This document shows positions 16,890 through 27,579 of a DNA stretch of 64,000 nucleotides, piece by piece. Where the stretch lies: positions 99,267 through 163,266 of the forward strand of contig JAFIDK010000009.1 in the NCBI GenBank assembly GCA_017051695.1. The letters run 5' to 3'. The first letter of the stretch is position 1, and each line of letters begins with the position of its first letter. The stretch comes from Algoriphagus aestuarii. GTDB lineage: Bacteria > Bacteroidota > Bacteroidia > Cytophagales > Cyclobacteriaceae. A program made the translations under genes and the position numbers. The notes under the pieces are model-generated. The model was not told the DNA's origin. It saw only the letters and a list, made by a program, of their open reading frames with translations, and made no database searches.

Positions 16890-19800
16890 ATGACAAAGTT
16901 TCAACAATTTGATATTTCTGATTATTTCGATCAAATGAGTGAACCGCTTCTGATGATTGATTCTGAAGAAATCCTGTTTTTTAATGCACATTTCAAATCC
17001 AATTATGTTTTACCCAAAGATGATTGGAGAATTTTTGTGGATTACCCGAATGTAATCGAGGTTTTAACTCATTATTTTGAGGAGGGGGAGCTTCCTACTA
17101 TCACGTTTCATAAGTCTCTCGAATCGTTGAATCATGAATACATGTTGTTTGAGTGGTCTTTTGTGCCTTTGCCTTCCAGCTATTCGGAGCGTTTTTTAAT
17201 TCTTAAGGGAGTCAGGTCAAAATTTTATTCTGGATCCTTGGTGGATGGAGTTGCAAAAGGCGGACTCGATGAGGCAGATTCCACCTTTCGGTACTTAGAA
17301 AGCATTCTGAATAATACCCATGATTTAATTTCGATTCTGGATGTTGACGGTAATTATAAATTTATTGGCCCCAACGTGGGCAGAACTCTTGGATTTAAAG
17401 TAGAAGATATCGTTGGGAAGAATTTCAGACAATTTGTAGAATCTGGAATAATAGAATTAGTCAAAGGGAACTTTGAGGAGGCACTGGAATCGGAAGAGGA
17501 AGTGAATATCGATTTCTGGATCAACAGGTCTGATGGAAAAAGGATTTATGTAGAAAGCTACGCCCGGAATCTTCAAAATCACCCTAATATTAAAGGGGTT
17601 CTATTTAGTGCTAGAGATATTACAACTTATAAATTGACAGAGTTTTCCTTGCAAAGGCGGTTTGATTTGGAGAATATCATCAACAAAACGTCTTCTTTGC
17701 TGATCAATGAAAACCCTAAGGAACTGACTAAGAATTTTGTCAATGCTTTATCCCAACTCAGCAAATCCTTAAAAGCAAACTGGTCAAAAATTTTTATCAA
17801 GAAATACGAAAACTCCGAGCTAGAACTAGTGGCGTCATGGGATAGGAGTAAGCAAGAGGAAAAAGGAAGTTTAGATTGGGGTTTTATCAATTCACAGATT
17901 CAGATGTCGCCAAATTCTGATGATTTTGGGAAAGTTGGATTGATTACCACTTCAAAAGAAGAGTCTCTGATTTTAATTCCCATGATTTCCTCTTTGATGT
18001 TTAAAGGCCTCGTCATCATAGGGATTAATGAAAAAGACAATTTTTTAGATGAAAATGAACTCCAGATTTTAAGGCAACTTGGAGATGTCTTTGCTGGAGC
18101 ATACCAGGGTGGGCAACTACTTAGAAAAATAGAAAGAAATGAGAATTTGCTGGCGACCACAGAGTTGTTGGCCAAATCTGGATCTTGGCGATATAGTCAA
18201 AACAGAAATAGTTTTCATTTTTCCGGAGGCTTGGCAAAAATGTTTGGGTTGGGGGATAAACCAACGTATGCCAAGTTTTCCACATTGTTTTATAACATCG
18301 AAAAGAAGAATAGAAAAGAGTTTATCGAAAACCTCAAGTACACCATCGAAACTCAAAATCCATCATCTGGGGAGTTTAACATGGTTTCTAAACAGGAGGA
18401 CGATAAGCCTACCCTAATCAGCTATGAAATCAATGCCCGGAAGCACTTTTTCAATCAAAGTCTAGAGGTTTTTGGTTTTTGCACTGATATCACCCAAAAG
18501 CGGGCATCTGAAGAGTATTTATTGTTGCAGTCCCAGATTTTGGCTCAGGTAAGTGATCCAATTTTGGTGACAGATTTACAGCTTAACTTTATTTATGTAA
18601 ATGAAGCTGCGAAAATACTTTGTGGAAAAGACTCCAGTAAACCTTTCGGCGGAAGCTTTATCGATTACTTTGAATATCGGGATGAAAGTTTGGAACAGTT
18701 TCTTTCCTACCAAGGAGAAGAACCAGTTTGGCAAGATGAGATTTTTATCAAAATTCAAGGGAAAAGCCGAGAGCCTTATGACCTTTCTGTAAAAATTATA
18801 CTTTCTGATAAAAATGAAAAGATAGGGTTTTCATTTGTGCTCCGGAATCTATCAGAAAAATATGAGTCCCAAAAGATTTCCAATAGGGCAAAGCTAATTG
18901 TAGAAAATAGCCCAACCATTCTGTTTAGGGTCGATCCTTACAGGGATTTCCAAATAGAATATATCTCCGAAAACATCAATCGATTTGGGTACGATTCGAA
19001 AAAATTGATTTCACAGAGAAAGTCATTTTTGGACTTGCTATATCCTGAGGATGCCCGAAAAATCAGAGAGACAGCCGAAAACAGTAGAGGTGAGCATGGG
19101 ATCAGCGCTTTCTCAGGAAGTTATAGGTTAAAAAAATCAAACGGACAATATATCTGGGTAGAAGATCAAACCCAGGATGTATTTGACGAGTCGGGTACCA
19201 TCATACTGCATGAAGGAATCCTACAAGATGTAAATGACCGCAAGAATTTAGAAGTAATCAATGAAGAGCGGGACCGTCAATACAGAATCCTTGCATCGAA
19301 CATTCCTGGAACGAATATATTCTTGCTCGATAAAGAGAGAAAATACATCGTGGCAGAAGGGACCAATTTTGAAAATTGGGGAATGAAGCGTGAGGATTTT
19401 GAAGGGAAGTTTTTGTGGGAAGTGTATCTGACTTCTTATGAAGAGGTGAGTGCTTTATTGGATAAAGTATATTATGACAGAGAAATCGTAGAGTCGGAGT
19501 TTCCTATTAAAAACCGCTATTATTCAAGAACATTCCGGCCTATTGTCATCAAAGATCAAGTGGAATTTGTCTTGAGTATCATACGGGATATTACCGAAGA
19601 GCATCAGGCAAAAGTCGACCTATTACAATCCGAAGAAAAGTATCGAACACTGGTGGAGGAATCCACAGAGATAATTTTTTCCCTTACTGAGACTTTTATT
19701 CTGAGATATGTATCTCCTAACGTATACCAATTTTTAGGGTATCAAGCAGAGGAAGTAATCGGAAGGAGCATTTTTGAATTTTTGAATCCTGATGATATGG

Positions 19801-21185
19801 GTGAATTCCAAAAAATGCTCGATTCGACAGATGATTTATTGGCAAAAACCCAATACCTAGAGTTTAGGTTACAGCATCGAAACGGCGAGTTTAAGGTGTT
19901 TAACTCAAATGGAAAGTTGATTTTCGATAAAGATGGAAACGCAAAATATTACACCGGCATAGCAAGGGATATTTCCAAGCTAAAAGAAGCGCAAAAGGAG
20001 CTGATGAAAGCTAAAGAAAATGCTGAACAAGCTTCCCAGATCAAGTCCCAGTTTCTTTCTATTATGAGCCATGAAATCAGGACTCCGATGAATGCCGTTA
20101 TCGGAATATCACACCTTTTGATGGATGAAAAGCCAAGGCCTGATCAATTGGAGAATTTAAAGACTCTTCAGTTTTCGGCAGAAAACCTAATGGCTCTGAT
20201 CAATGATATCCTGGATTACAATAAGATTGAATCCGGCAAAGTGGAACTGGAAAACGTGTCATTTGATTTGAAAAATATCGTTTCCAGAATTGTACATTCT
20301 CATAGCTTTCAGTCCAATGAAAAGTCCTTAAAAGTAGTCTGTGACTTTGATGAAAAACTCCCAGATTTGGTGATAGGGGACCCGATCAGGCTTGGGCAGA
20401 TTATCAATAACTTGATTTCCAACGCAATCAAATTCACTGATCAGGGTTTTGTGAAAATTTCTCTGGTGGAAATCGATAGGGAAAATGGAGAATCACTCGT
20501 GGAATTTACTGTAGAGGATACTGGGATAGGAATTCCACAAGATAAGATCAATTCTATTTTTGAAGCTTTTACCCAAGCCTCTTCCTCTACGACCCGTAAA
20601 TATGGGGGGACCGGTTTGGGACTTGCAATTGTGAAAAAACTAGTAGAACTGTTTGAAGGAGAGATTACTGTGGACTCCCAAGAAGGAATTGGCAGCAAGT
20701 TCACTTTTAAAATAAGTTATAGAGTGGACCAATCGGATATGGTAGAGAGCTTTAAGGGGCATGATAAACCTTCAAAATCTCTAGAAAATGCCTCTATTCT
20801 TGTTGCTGAGGATAATTATGTCAATCAGATTCTGATCCAGAAATTCCTAAAAAAATGGAATACAGGTAACCTTGTCATTGCTTCGGATGGAGAAGAGGCC
20901 TTGGAGCTTTTTGAAACACAAGATTTTAATTTGGTATTATTGGATCTTCAGATGCCTGTTCTGGATGGTTTCTCGGTAGCAAAAGCTATTAGGAACCATA
21001 GCGAGAAAGCAAAAAGTGAGATTCCTATCCTCGCCTTGACTGCTACATCACTTCATGAAGTAAAGAAGGACTTGATTGAAATTGGATTTACTGATTTTGT
21101 GCCCAAGCCATTTATTCCGGAAGTCCTTTATGAAAAATTAATTAAGTCCTTAAATCAGAAAGATTACTCTGGCTTTTCTGTTTAG
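16890..21185 (+). CDS. Multi-PAS/GAF hybrid histidine kinase with receiver domain
   Basis: From the ATG at 16890 (a TTG nine codons upstream is less likely) the product has 1431 residues. The N-terminal two thirds holds repeated PAS/PAC sensor units (for example ILNNTHDLISILD, LVEESTEIIFSLTE) with one GAF-like region at about 255-410. The histidine kinase core follows: phospho-acceptor His1061 in SHEIRTPMN, then NNLISNAIKF, EDTGIGIP and GGTGLGLAIVKK. The receiver domain at the end has phospho-acceptor Asp1352 in LLDLQMPVLDG and the conserved Lys in VPKPF. No membrane segment is evident, so it probably senses a cytoplasmic signal. No response regulator or phosphotransfer partner is adjacent. 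Confidence 0.93.
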   Translation: MTKFQQFDISDYFDQMSEPLLMIDSEEILFFNAHFKSNYVLPKDDWRIFVDYPNVIEVLTHYFEEGELPTITFHKSLESLNHEYMLFEWSFVPLPSSYSERFLILKGVRSKFYSGSLVDGVAKGGLDEADSTFRYLESILNNTHDLISILDVDGNYKFIGPNVGRTLGFKVEDIVGKNFRQFVESGIIELVKGNFEEALESEEEVNIDFWINRSDGKRIYVESYARNLQNHPNIKGVLFSARDITTYKLTEFSLQRRFDLENIINKTSSLLINENPKELTKNFVNALSQLSKSLKANWSKIFIKKYENSELELVASWDRSKQEEKGSLDWGFINSQIQMSPNSDDFGKVGLITTSKEESLILIPMISSLMFKGLVIIGINEKDNFLDENELQILRQLGDVFAGAYQGGQLLRKIERNENLLATTELLAKSGSWRYSQNRNSFHFSGGLAKMFGLGDKPTYAKFSTLFYNIEKKNRKEFIENLKYTIETQNPSSGEFNMVSKQEDDKPTLISYEINARKHFFNQSLEVFGFCTDITQKRASEEYLLLQSQILAQVSDPILVTDLQLNFIYVNEAAKILCGKDSSKPFGGSFIDYFEYRDESLEQFLSYQGEEPVWQDEIFIKIQGKSREPYDLSVKIILSDKNEKIGFSFVLRNLSEKYESQKISNRAKLIVENSPTILFRVDPYRDFQIEYISENINRFGYDSKKLISQRKSFLDLLYPEDARKIRETAENSRGEHGISAFSGSYRLKKSNGQYIWVEDQTQDVFDESGTIILHEGILQDVNDRKNLEVINEERDRQYRILASNIPGTNIFLLDKERKYIVAEGTNFENWGMKREDFEGKFLWEVYLTSYEEVSALLDKVYYDREIVESEFPIKNRYYSRTFRPIVIKDQVEFVLSIIRDITEEHQAKVDLLQSEEKYRTLVEESTEIIFSLTETFILRYVSPNVYQFLGYQAEEVIGRSIFEFLNPDDMGEFQKMLDSTDDLLAKTQYLEFRLQHRNGEFKVFNSNGKLIFDKDGNAKYYTGIARDISKLKEAQKELMKAKENAEQASQIKSQFLSIMSHEIRTPMNAVIGISHLLMDEKPRPDQLENLKTLQFSAENLMALINDILDYNKIESGKVELENVSFDLKNIVSRIVHSHSFQSNEKSLKVVCDFDEKLPDLVIGDPIRLGQIINNLISNAIKFTDQGFVKISLVEIDRENGESLVEFTVEDTGIGIPQDKINSIFEAFTQASSSTTRKYGGTGLGLAIVKKLVELFEGEITVDSQEGIGSKFTFKISYRVDQSDMVESFKGHDKPSKSLENASILVAEDNYVNQILIQKFLKKWNTGNLVIASDGEEALELFETQDFNLVLLDLQMPVLDGFSVAKAIRNHSEKAKSEIPILALTATSLHEVKKDLIEIGFTDFVPKPFIPEVLYEKLIKSLNQKDYSGFSV

Positions 21186-21242
21186 CATTAATTTTGCGTA
21201 GTACGGACGAGACTTATAAGTCGAATCAAACAGAGTAATTTC

Positions 21243-22559
21243 ATGTCCCTTTTTTCGCGTTTTTTTCTCTTCGTATTATTCTTAGGGATCTCCTATAATC
21301 TTCCGGCTCAGCGCTTAATAACAAAAAGGTCCTCCTTTTATCTTATGGCGGGTACTTCAGGTGCCAAGCTAAGGCAATTTGACCAATTGCTGGAAGATCG
21401 AGGACTATCCGGTTTAAGAAATAAATATCATACAATTGGAATGGGGTACCAGGCCAGGTACAACGATTTTGTGATAGGTATGGAAATTTATCATAACCGA
21501 GGAGCAAAGAGTGAGCTGGATGACTTCAAACTAAACTATAGAACCTCCAGGGCTTTGCTGAACATTGGCTACGCTTTTATTGAGGAATCGAATATCCAAT
21601 TGATCCATTACATGTCCATAGGGGCAGGGTTCCTGAATTTTCAAATGCTCCCTCAGAGTTCATCGCAGTCCTTGGAAGGCTTTTTGGCTAATCCTTCTCA
21701 AGGGTTTATTCTTAGAGAAAAGAATATTCAAAACGGAACTAAGTACTATGGTAATTTCCTGACAGAAACGGGGTTTCAGTTAAGTTATGACTTTGACCTG
21801 CCTGGGAGAAAAGAAGCACTTGAAATCTTACTGAAGCTTGGCTATGCTTTTAGTCCATTTGAAGGGAAATGGAATTTGAATGGGCTTTCATTTGACAATG
21901 CACAAAGTGGAGCATTTATCCGCGTAGGAGCAGGATTGACACTTCCGGATAGAAATTTCTTTTACAAAGATGCATCTATAGGTCTTTACCTTATTAATGG
22001 GATTCATTTTACAAGTCCAGATGCTTTTAATGAAAAGCTAGAGGCCGAAGGTTTTAATTCTTTTGATGGAAAACCTTCCAATCTCGGACTTCGGATTTTA
22101 GGTGAAAGCGGCAAATTCCTTTATGGAGCAGATATTTATAACCTAGCCTTAAAAGGATCGGCCAATAATATCAGAAACCATACACTCAATAGTTTGAGAG
22201 TATATGGGAATTTAGGAATGAAATTTATCCAATACAGGAATTTTGCCATCGGTGGCATTGCAGGCCTGGGGTTTGGAAACATTCGATATACCAATACGAT
22301 GAAGGCTAAACCGGATTTCCCCGAACTGTTCGAGCAGAGAACGTTTGACGGATATTTAAGGAGTAGTGGATTGATGGGGAAACCGGAACTTTATGTGGAA
22401 TATGGGATTCCGATTGGCAAAAGGAACCTTTTTGATGTGGTTTTAAATACTTCAGTGGGATATGAGCTTCCTCTCGCCAATTACAAATTGGCGGATTTAA
22501 GCATGGCTTCTTATATGGCGGCTCCTTACTTAAGTTTCGGTATCGGAGTAAGACCTTAG
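21243..22559 (+). CDS. Predicted outer-membrane beta-barrel protein
   Basis: The 438-residue product has a clear signal peptide (cleavage near LPAQ). The mature part is dominated by alternating aromatic/polar strands (YLMAGTSGA, GMGYQARYNDFVIGMEIYH, FAIGGIAGLGFGNIRY) and ends AAPYLSFGIGVRP, a beta-barrel-like terminus. No named family recognised. It follows the hybrid kinase by 57 bases on the same strand, so read-through is possible, but a functional link is only inference. Confidence 0.7.
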   Translation: MSLFSRFFLFVLFLGISYNLPAQRLITKRSSFYLMAGTSGAKLRQFDQLLEDRGLSGLRNKYHTIGMGYQARYNDFVIGMEIYHNRGAKSELDDFKLNYRTSRALLNIGYAFIEESNIQLIHYMSIGAGFLNFQMLPQSSSQSLEGFLANPSQGFILREKNIQNGTKYYGNFLTETGFQLSYDFDLPGRKEALEILLKLGYAFSPFEGKWNLNGLSFDNAQSGAFIRVGAGLTLPDRNFFYKDASIGLYLINGIHFTSPDAFNEKLEAEGFNSFDGKPSNLGLRILGESGKFLYGADIYNLALKGSANNIRNHTLNSLRVYGNLGMKFIQYRNFAIGGIAGLGFGNIRYTNTMKAKPDFPELFEQRTFDGYLRSSGLMGKPELYVEYGIPIGKRNLFDVVLNTSVGYELPLANYKLADLSMASYMAAPYLSFGIGVRP

Positions 22560-22632
22560 CAGATTAGTAGGATAACTGGAAATCACTTGACCAATTTTGA
22601 TCCCAGAACCTGTTTTATTAGCAAAATGATAT

Positions 22633-22640
22633 TACCTTTG
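22633..22640 (+). promoter_or_regulatory. -7 element of the metH operon promoter
   Basis: TACCTTTG is a perfect TAnnTTTG box directly before the SAM riboswitch. The -33 region (CCTG, ending at 22612) is weak. Confidence 0.55.
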
Positions 22641-22745
22641 ATCTGCTTATCGAGAAAGACTGAGGGAAGGGCCCAACGACGTCTTAGCAACCTGTATCCA
22701 AGGTGCTAACTCCCATCCCGAGAAATCGGGAACAGATGAGCGGAT
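22641..22745 (+). promoter_or_regulatory. SAM-I (S-box) riboswitch
   Basis: The leader of the metH operon contains the conserved SAM-I core in order: CTTATC-GAGAAAGAC, TGAGGGA, GGCCC, TTAGCAACC, GGTGCTAACTCC, a CCCGA-GAAA-TCGGG P4 hairpin, and a closing GATGAG. The P1 helix pairs 22646-22651 with 22735-22740 and can extend to 11 pairs (22641-22651 with 22735-22745, two of them G-U). It should bind S-adenosylmethionine and turn down methionine synthesis. No separate strong terminator hairpin is visible before the ATG at 22803, although a T-rich stretch follows at 22757-22764. Confidence 0.95.
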
Positions 22746-22802
22746 GAGTCTTGGTACTTTTTTCCGTGTTTTGCTCGATTTGCTTTTGAATATTAATCTA
22801 AG

Positions 22803-23855
22803 ATGCAAAACAGAACCGAACTCTTACTTCAGCAGATTTCTAAAAGAATTCTAATTCTAGACGGAGCGATGGGCACAATGATCCAACGCTATACTTTGAC
22901 AGAGGAAGATTTCAGAACTCCTGATTTAGTGGATCATCCCAAGTCACTGAAAGGAAACAATGATTTATTGTCTCTAAGCCGGCCGGACATAATTAAAGCC
23001 ATTCATGCAGAATACATGGAAGCAGGTGCAGATATTATCGAAACGAACACGTTTTCGGGTACTACTATCGCACAAGAGGATTATGGATTGGCACATTTGG
23101 CCTATGCCATAAACTTTGAATCCGCAAAACTTGCCAGGGAAATAGCAGAAAAATTCACTGCCAATAACCCAGAAAAACCGCGATTTGTGGCTGGAGCGAT
23201 CGGTCCTACAAATAGAACAGCATCTTTGTCCCCAGACGTAAATGATCCCGGATATCGGGCTATTACTTTTGATCAACTGGCCATGGCCTATGCTGAGCAA
23301 GTTAGAGGTTTATTAGATGGTGGGGCAGATATCCTGTTGGTAGAAACAATATTTGATACCCTGAATGCAAAAGCAGCTTTGTATGCAATACAAGATGTTT
23401 TTGAAGAAAGAGGATTGCCTTTAGACCCAAAAGAAGGAGGGATTCCGATCATGATTTCGGGAACGATCACAGATGCTTCAGGTCGAACATTGTCTGGACA
23501 AACTACTGAAGCATTTTTGATATCGATTTCTCATGTCCCGTTACTTTCTGTGGGGCTGAATTGTGCTTTGGGAGCAAAAGAATTAAGACCATACCTAAAG
23601 GTACTGGCACAAAAAGCTCCGTTTTATGTGAGTGCTTATCCGAATGCAGGTCTTCCAAATGAATTTGGAGCCTATGATCAAGGGGCAAATGAAATGGCTG
23701 ATCAGGTTCGGGATTTTTTGAAAGAAGGAATGTTGAATATCCTTGGAGGCTGTTGTGGCACCACGCCAGACCATATAGCAGCTTTGGCAAAGCTTTCAGA
23801 AGGCTTTCAGCCAAGAAAATTGAAAGAACAAGAAATAGAAGAAACACTGGACTGA
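22803..23855 (+). CDS. metH: Methionine synthase, homocysteine-binding module (split MetH, part 1)
   Basis: The 350-residue product is the N-terminal homocysteine S-methyltransferase module of cobalamin-dependent methionine synthase, here a separate gene. It shows the starting [13 protein letters not shown], the substrate region [13 protein letters not shown], and the zinc ligands Cys in GLNCALGA and the Cys pair in [10 protein letters not shown]. It holds homocysteine as a zinc thiolate for methyl transfer from cobalamin on part 2. The remaining domains follow after 4 bases. Expression is probably governed by the SAM riboswitch. It could be mistaken for a betaine-homocysteine methyltransferase, but the adjacent second half settles the role. 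Confidence 0.95.
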   Translation: MQNRTELLLQQISKRILILDGAMGTMIQRYTLTEEDFRTPDLVDHPKSLKGNNDLLSLSRPDIIKAIHAEYMEAGADIIETNTFSGTTIAQEDYGLAHLAYAINFESAKLAREIAEKFTANNPEKPRFVAGAIGPTNRTASLSPDVNDPGYRAITFDQLAMAYAEQVRGLLDGGADILLVETIFDTLNAKAALYAIQDVFEERGLPLDPKEGGIPIMISGTITDASGRTLSGQTTEAFLISISHVPLLSVGLNCALGAKELRPYLKVLAQKAPFYVSAYPNAGLPNEFGAYDQGANEMADQVRDFLKEGMLNILGGCCGTTPDHIAALAKLSEGFQPRKLKEQEIEETLD

Positions 23856-23859
23856 GGAG

Positions 23860-26556
23860 ATGGTAACAAATCAATACATGAAATTATCAGGTCTAGAGCC
23901 CTTGGTTCTGACCCCTGAAATCAACTTTGTGAACATTGGTGAAAGAACCAATATCACTGGGTCGAAAAAATTTGCCCGGCTTATCTTAAATGGACTTTAT
24001 GATGAGGCGCTGGAAGTTGCTTTAGACCAAGTTCGTGGTGGGGCGCAAGTGCTGGATGTTTGCATGGATGAAGGGATGCTTGATGGGGAGTTTGCCATGG
24101 TCAAATACCTTAATTTATTAGCGTCTGAACCAGAAATCAGTAGGATTCCTATCATGATCGATAGCTCCAAGTGGGCAATCATTTTGGCTGGATTGAAGTG
24201 TATTCAGGGAAAGGGAATCGTAAATTCAATTTCTTTGAAAAACGGTGAAGCTGAATTTATTAATCAGGCAAAAACCATCAAAAAGTTTGGTGCTGCTGTA
24301 GTGGTGATGGCTTTTGACGAAGAAGGACAGGCAGATACCTATGACCGAAGAATTGAAATTTGTAAAAGAAGCTATAGACTATTAGTGGATGTCGTCAAAT
24401 TCAATCCTCAGGACATTATTTTCGATCCGAATATTTTTCCTGTTGCCACAGGAATGGATGAGCACAAAAAAAATGCTCTGGATTTCTTCATGGCCACAAA
24501 ATGGATCAAAGAAAACCTGCCTGGAGCCAAAGTAAGTGGAGGAGTCAGCAATGTCAGCTTTTCTTTCAGAGGAAATAATCCGGTAAGAGAAGCAATGCAT
24601 GCGGCATTTTTATACCATGCCATCCATCATGGAATGGATATGGGAATAGTGAATCCTACCATGCTGGAAGTATATGATGACATTCCAAAAGATCTCTTGG
24701 AGCGGGTAGAAGATGTGCTGTTTGATAGGAGAGAAGATGCCACCGAGCGCCTTTTGGATTTTGCAGAGACCGTAAAATCTTCTGGAAAGAAGGAAGTCAT
24801 CAATGAAGCTTGGAGATCGGATCCTGTTTCAAAGAGAATAGAACATGCATTGGTAAAAGGGATTTTGGATTTTATCGTAGAAGATACAGAGGCGGCAAGA
24901 CTGGAGCTTCAAAACCCTTTAAAAGTAATCGAAGGTCCTTTGATGGATGGGATGAATGTAGTGGGGGATCTCTTTGGAGAAGGGAAAATGTTTCTTCCTC
25001 AAGTAGTGAAATCTGCCCGTGTGATGAAGAAAGCGGTCGCATACTTAGAACCTTTTATGCCTTTGCCGGAAGAAGGACAAGAAAAAAGTTCTTTGAAAAA
25101 AGTGCTGATGGCGACTGTAAAGGGAGATGTCCATGATATCGGGAAAAATATCGTAGGAGTGGTTTTAGCCTGTAACAGTTACCAAATCATCGATTTGGGA
25201 GTGATGGTAGATGCACAAAAGATCATTGATGAAGCCCTGAAAAATGAGGTGGATATCATTGGTTTGAGTGGGTTGATTACTCCGTCTTTGGATGAGATGG
25301 TGAATGTGGCTTCTGAAATGGAAAGACAAGGATTGAAAATTCCTTTGTTGATCGGAGGGGCAACTACTTCCAGAATTCATACCGCTGTTAAAATCGATCC
25401 CGTTTACAGCGGGACTGTGGTACATGTGACCGACGCCAGCAAGTCCGTACCTATAGCAGGAGAAGCGATTTCTTTTGAGACAAAAGAATCTTATAGACTG
25501 AAAATAAAGGAAACTTATGCGCAGTTGAGAGTAGAGCACGAAGCAAAGCAATCGGTCAAACAATTGGTTTCTTATGTAGAAGCGAAAGCGAATCCGGTAG
25601 AAATTGACTGGAACCAATTCGAACCTGTCCAACCAAAATCTTTGGGGAATACCATTCTCGAAAACCTGGACCTGAACATACTCCGAGAATATATCGATTG
25701 GACACCTTTCTTTAGTACCTGGATGCTGAGCGGTAGATATCCGAAAATTTTAGAGGATCCAATTGTGGGAGTGGAGGCGAAAAAGCTTTTTGTCGATGCC
25801 AATCAGATGTTGGATCAACTAATCCAGGAAAAATGGCTATCTGCAAATGCAGTTTTTGGAATATATCCAGTGAAAAGGGTGGAGGACGATGCGATTGTTT
25901 TGGATTCTGAAGGAAATAAAACCGGTGAATTCCATTTCTTAAGACAGCAAGGGAAGAAAGGAAAAGGAGTTCCTAATAGGTCATTGGCTGATTATCTTCA
26001 TCCTGACAAAACCGATTATCTTGGTTGTTTTGCAGTGACAGCAGGAACAGGAATGGAAACTAAACTTGCAGAGTTTCAAGCAGCTGGCGATGATTACAAT
26101 GATATTTTATTTAAGGCATTGGCTGATCGTCTGGCGGAAGCCGCTGCTGAATATGTCCATGAATTGGTGAGAAAGGATTATTGGGGTTACTCAGTGGAAG
26201 AATCATTGGACAATGATTCTTTGATCCGTGAAGAATACCTGGGAATAAGACCCGCTCCCGGCTATCCTGCATGTCCTGAGCATTCCGAAAAAGAAGAAAT
26301 TTCAAGATTGCTTGACATGGCAAAAAATGCTGGAATCACGTTGACTTCAAGCTTTGCCATGTATCCTACATCTTCCGTTTCAGGGTTTTATTTTGCTAAT
26401 CCAAACAGCAAGTATTTTGGATTGGGTAAAATCGGAGAAGACCAAGTTGCGGATTATGCAACTAGAAAAGGGATTTCCTTGAAAGATGCCGAGCGTTTAC
26501 TTTCTCCGAACTTAGCCTATCAACCTACCTCTAAATTTGCCTCACAACCTATATGA
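23860..26556 (+). CDS. metH: Methionine synthase, folate/B12/activation modules (split MetH, part 2)
   Basis: The 898-residue product holds the rest of MetH. A pterin-binding domain comes first ([14 protein letters not shown] at the start; [17 protein letters not shown]). The cobalamin cap and binding domain follows with DVHDIGKN, whose His425 is the lower cobalt ligand, and [13 protein letters not shown]. The SAM-dependent reactivation domain is at the end ([12 protein letters not shown], then [11 protein letters not shown]). Parts 1 and 2 together reach 1248 residues, close to one-piece MetH. The first ATG (23860) was kept; a second at 23878 is also possible. The stop overlaps metF by 4 bases. 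Confidence 0.95.
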   Translation: MVTNQYMKLSGLEPLVLTPEINFVNIGERTNITGSKKFARLILNGLYDEALEVALDQVRGGAQVLDVCMDEGMLDGEFAMVKYLNLLASEPEISRIPIMIDSSKWAIILAGLKCIQGKGIVNSISLKNGEAEFINQAKTIKKFGAAVVVMAFDEEGQADTYDRRIEICKRSYRLLVDVVKFNPQDIIFDPNIFPVATGMDEHKKNALDFFMATKWIKENLPGAKVSGGVSNVSFSFRGNNPVREAMHAAFLYHAIHHGMDMGIVNPTMLEVYDDIPKDLLERVEDVLFDRREDATERLLDFAETVKSSGKKEVINEAWRSDPVSKRIEHALVKGILDFIVEDTEAARLELQNPLKVIEGPLMDGMNVVGDLFGEGKMFLPQVVKSARVMKKAVAYLEPFMPLPEEGQEKSSLKKVLMATVKGDVHDIGKNIVGVVLACNSYQIIDLGVMVDAQKIIDEALKNEVDIIGLSGLITPSLDEMVNVASEMERQGLKIPLLIGGATTSRIHTAVKIDPVYSGTVVHVTDASKSVPIAGEAISFETKESYRLKIKETYAQLRVEHEAKQSVKQLVSYVEAKANPVEIDWNQFEPVQPKSLGNTILENLDLNILREYIDWTPFFSTWMLSGRYPKILEDPIVGVEAKKLFVDANQMLDQLIQEKWLSANAVFGIYPVKRVEDDAIVLDSEGNKTGEFHFLRQQGKKGKGVPNRSLADYLHPDKTDYLGCFAVTAGTGMETKLAEFQAAGDDYNDILFKALADRLAEAAAEYVHELVRKDYWGYSVEESLDNDSLIREEYLGIRPAPGYPACPEHSEKEEISRLLDMAKNAGITLTSSFAMYPTSSVSGFYFANPNSKYFGLGKIGEDQVADYATRKGISLKDAERLLSPNLAYQPTSKFASQPI

Positions 26557-27506
26557 AAATTACAGAACACCTGAAAAATGCGAAAGAAACGCTTTTTTCA
26601 TTTGAGATACTCCCTCCACTAAAAGGGCAAAGCTTAAAAGAACTTTTGGAAGGGATAGAACCGCTGATGGAGTTTAATCCTCCATTTGTAGACGTGACCT
26701 ATCACCGAGAAGAGTACATTTATAAGAAACATCCGAACGGACTTCTTGAAAAAATCAGCACCAAAAAAAGACCTGGAACGGTAGGGATTTGTGCGGCGAT
26801 TATGAACCGGTTCCAAATCGACGCGGTACCTCATTTATTGTGTGGAGGTTTCACGAAAGAAGAAACCGAAAATGCCCTGATTGATTTGAATTTTATCGGA
26901 GTAGAAAACGTGTTAGCCCTGCGTGGCGATGCGCCAAAAACCGAAGGGAAATTTATTCCTGAGACGGATGGACATCATTTTGCCAGCGAGTTAGTGGAGC
27001 AAATTGTCCGTATGAACAATGGGAAATACCTTCATGAAGAGACTGAGACCAGTTTTCATACAGATTTTTGTATTGGTGTGGCAGGATATCCTGAAAAGCA
27101 TTTTGAGGCTCCATCCATGAAGTTTGACCTGAAGAGACTGAAAGATAAAGTCGACAGGGGCGCCGAGTATATTGTCACACAGATGTTTTTTGACAATCAG
27201 AAATACTTTGATTTTGTCAAAGAAGTCCGTGCAGCCGGTATTACAGTTCCAATTATTCCTGGAATCAAACCTATCACTACCATGGGACAGATTACCATGC
27301 TTCCTAGGACCTTCTTTTTGGATCTGCCAGATGCTTTGATGGACGAATTGGAGAAATGTAAAACCAATGCTGAGGTACGGGAAGTGGGAATCGAATGGTC
27401 AATACAGCAGTGCAAAGAATTAGTAAAAGAAAATGTTCCTTCCCTTCATTTTTATACCATGAGTAAGGCAGGAACAACCTATGCTATTGCCAAGGAAGTT
27501 TTCTAA
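26553..27506 (+). CDS. metF: 5,10-methylenetetrahydrofolate reductase
   Basis: The 317-residue flavoprotein reduces methylene-tetrahydrofolate to methyl-tetrahydrofolate, the methyl donor for MetH. Family features are [11 protein letters not shown] at the start, DVTYHREE, the [11 protein letters not shown] loop, and [19 protein letters not shown]. The ATG overlaps the metH part-2 stop as ATGA, so the three genes form one riboswitch-led operon that supplies both halves of the methionine synthase reaction. Confidence 0.95.
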   Translation: MKITEHLKNAKETLFSFEILPPLKGQSLKELLEGIEPLMEFNPPFVDVTYHREEYIYKKHPNGLLEKISTKKRPGTVGICAAIMNRFQIDAVPHLLCGGFTKEETENALIDLNFIGVENVLALRGDAPKTEGKFIPETDGHHFASELVEQIVRMNNGKYLHEETETSFHTDFCIGVAGYPEKHFEAPSMKFDLKRLKDKVDRGAEYIVTQMFFDNQKYFDFVKEVRAAGITVPIIPGIKPITTMGQITMLPRTFFLDLPDALMDELEKCKTNAEVREVGIEWSIQQCKELVKENVPSLHFYTMSKAGTTYAIAKEVF

Positions 27507-27526
27507 TAATCATCAACTCTAAAATG

Positions 27527-27557
27527 AAGAAACCCACCTGTACTAGGCGGGTTTCTT
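27527..27557. terminator. Terminator hairpin after metF
   Basis: Arms AAGAAACCC (27527-27535) and GGGTTTCTT (27549-27557) close a 13-base loop. The T run is short; it may serve the converging lipoprotein gene as well. Confidence 0.75.
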
Positions 27558-27579
27558 GTATTAGAGGGAAATTTGGTGA

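Noticed and set aside
24810-25136. Plus-strand 108-codon frame inside metH part 2
   Set aside because: It is a shadow of the clearly conserved B12-binding region of MetH.
25165-25632. Minus-strand 155-codon frame inside metH part 2
   Set aside because: It is antisense to the conserved cobalamin-binding domain and has no independent support.
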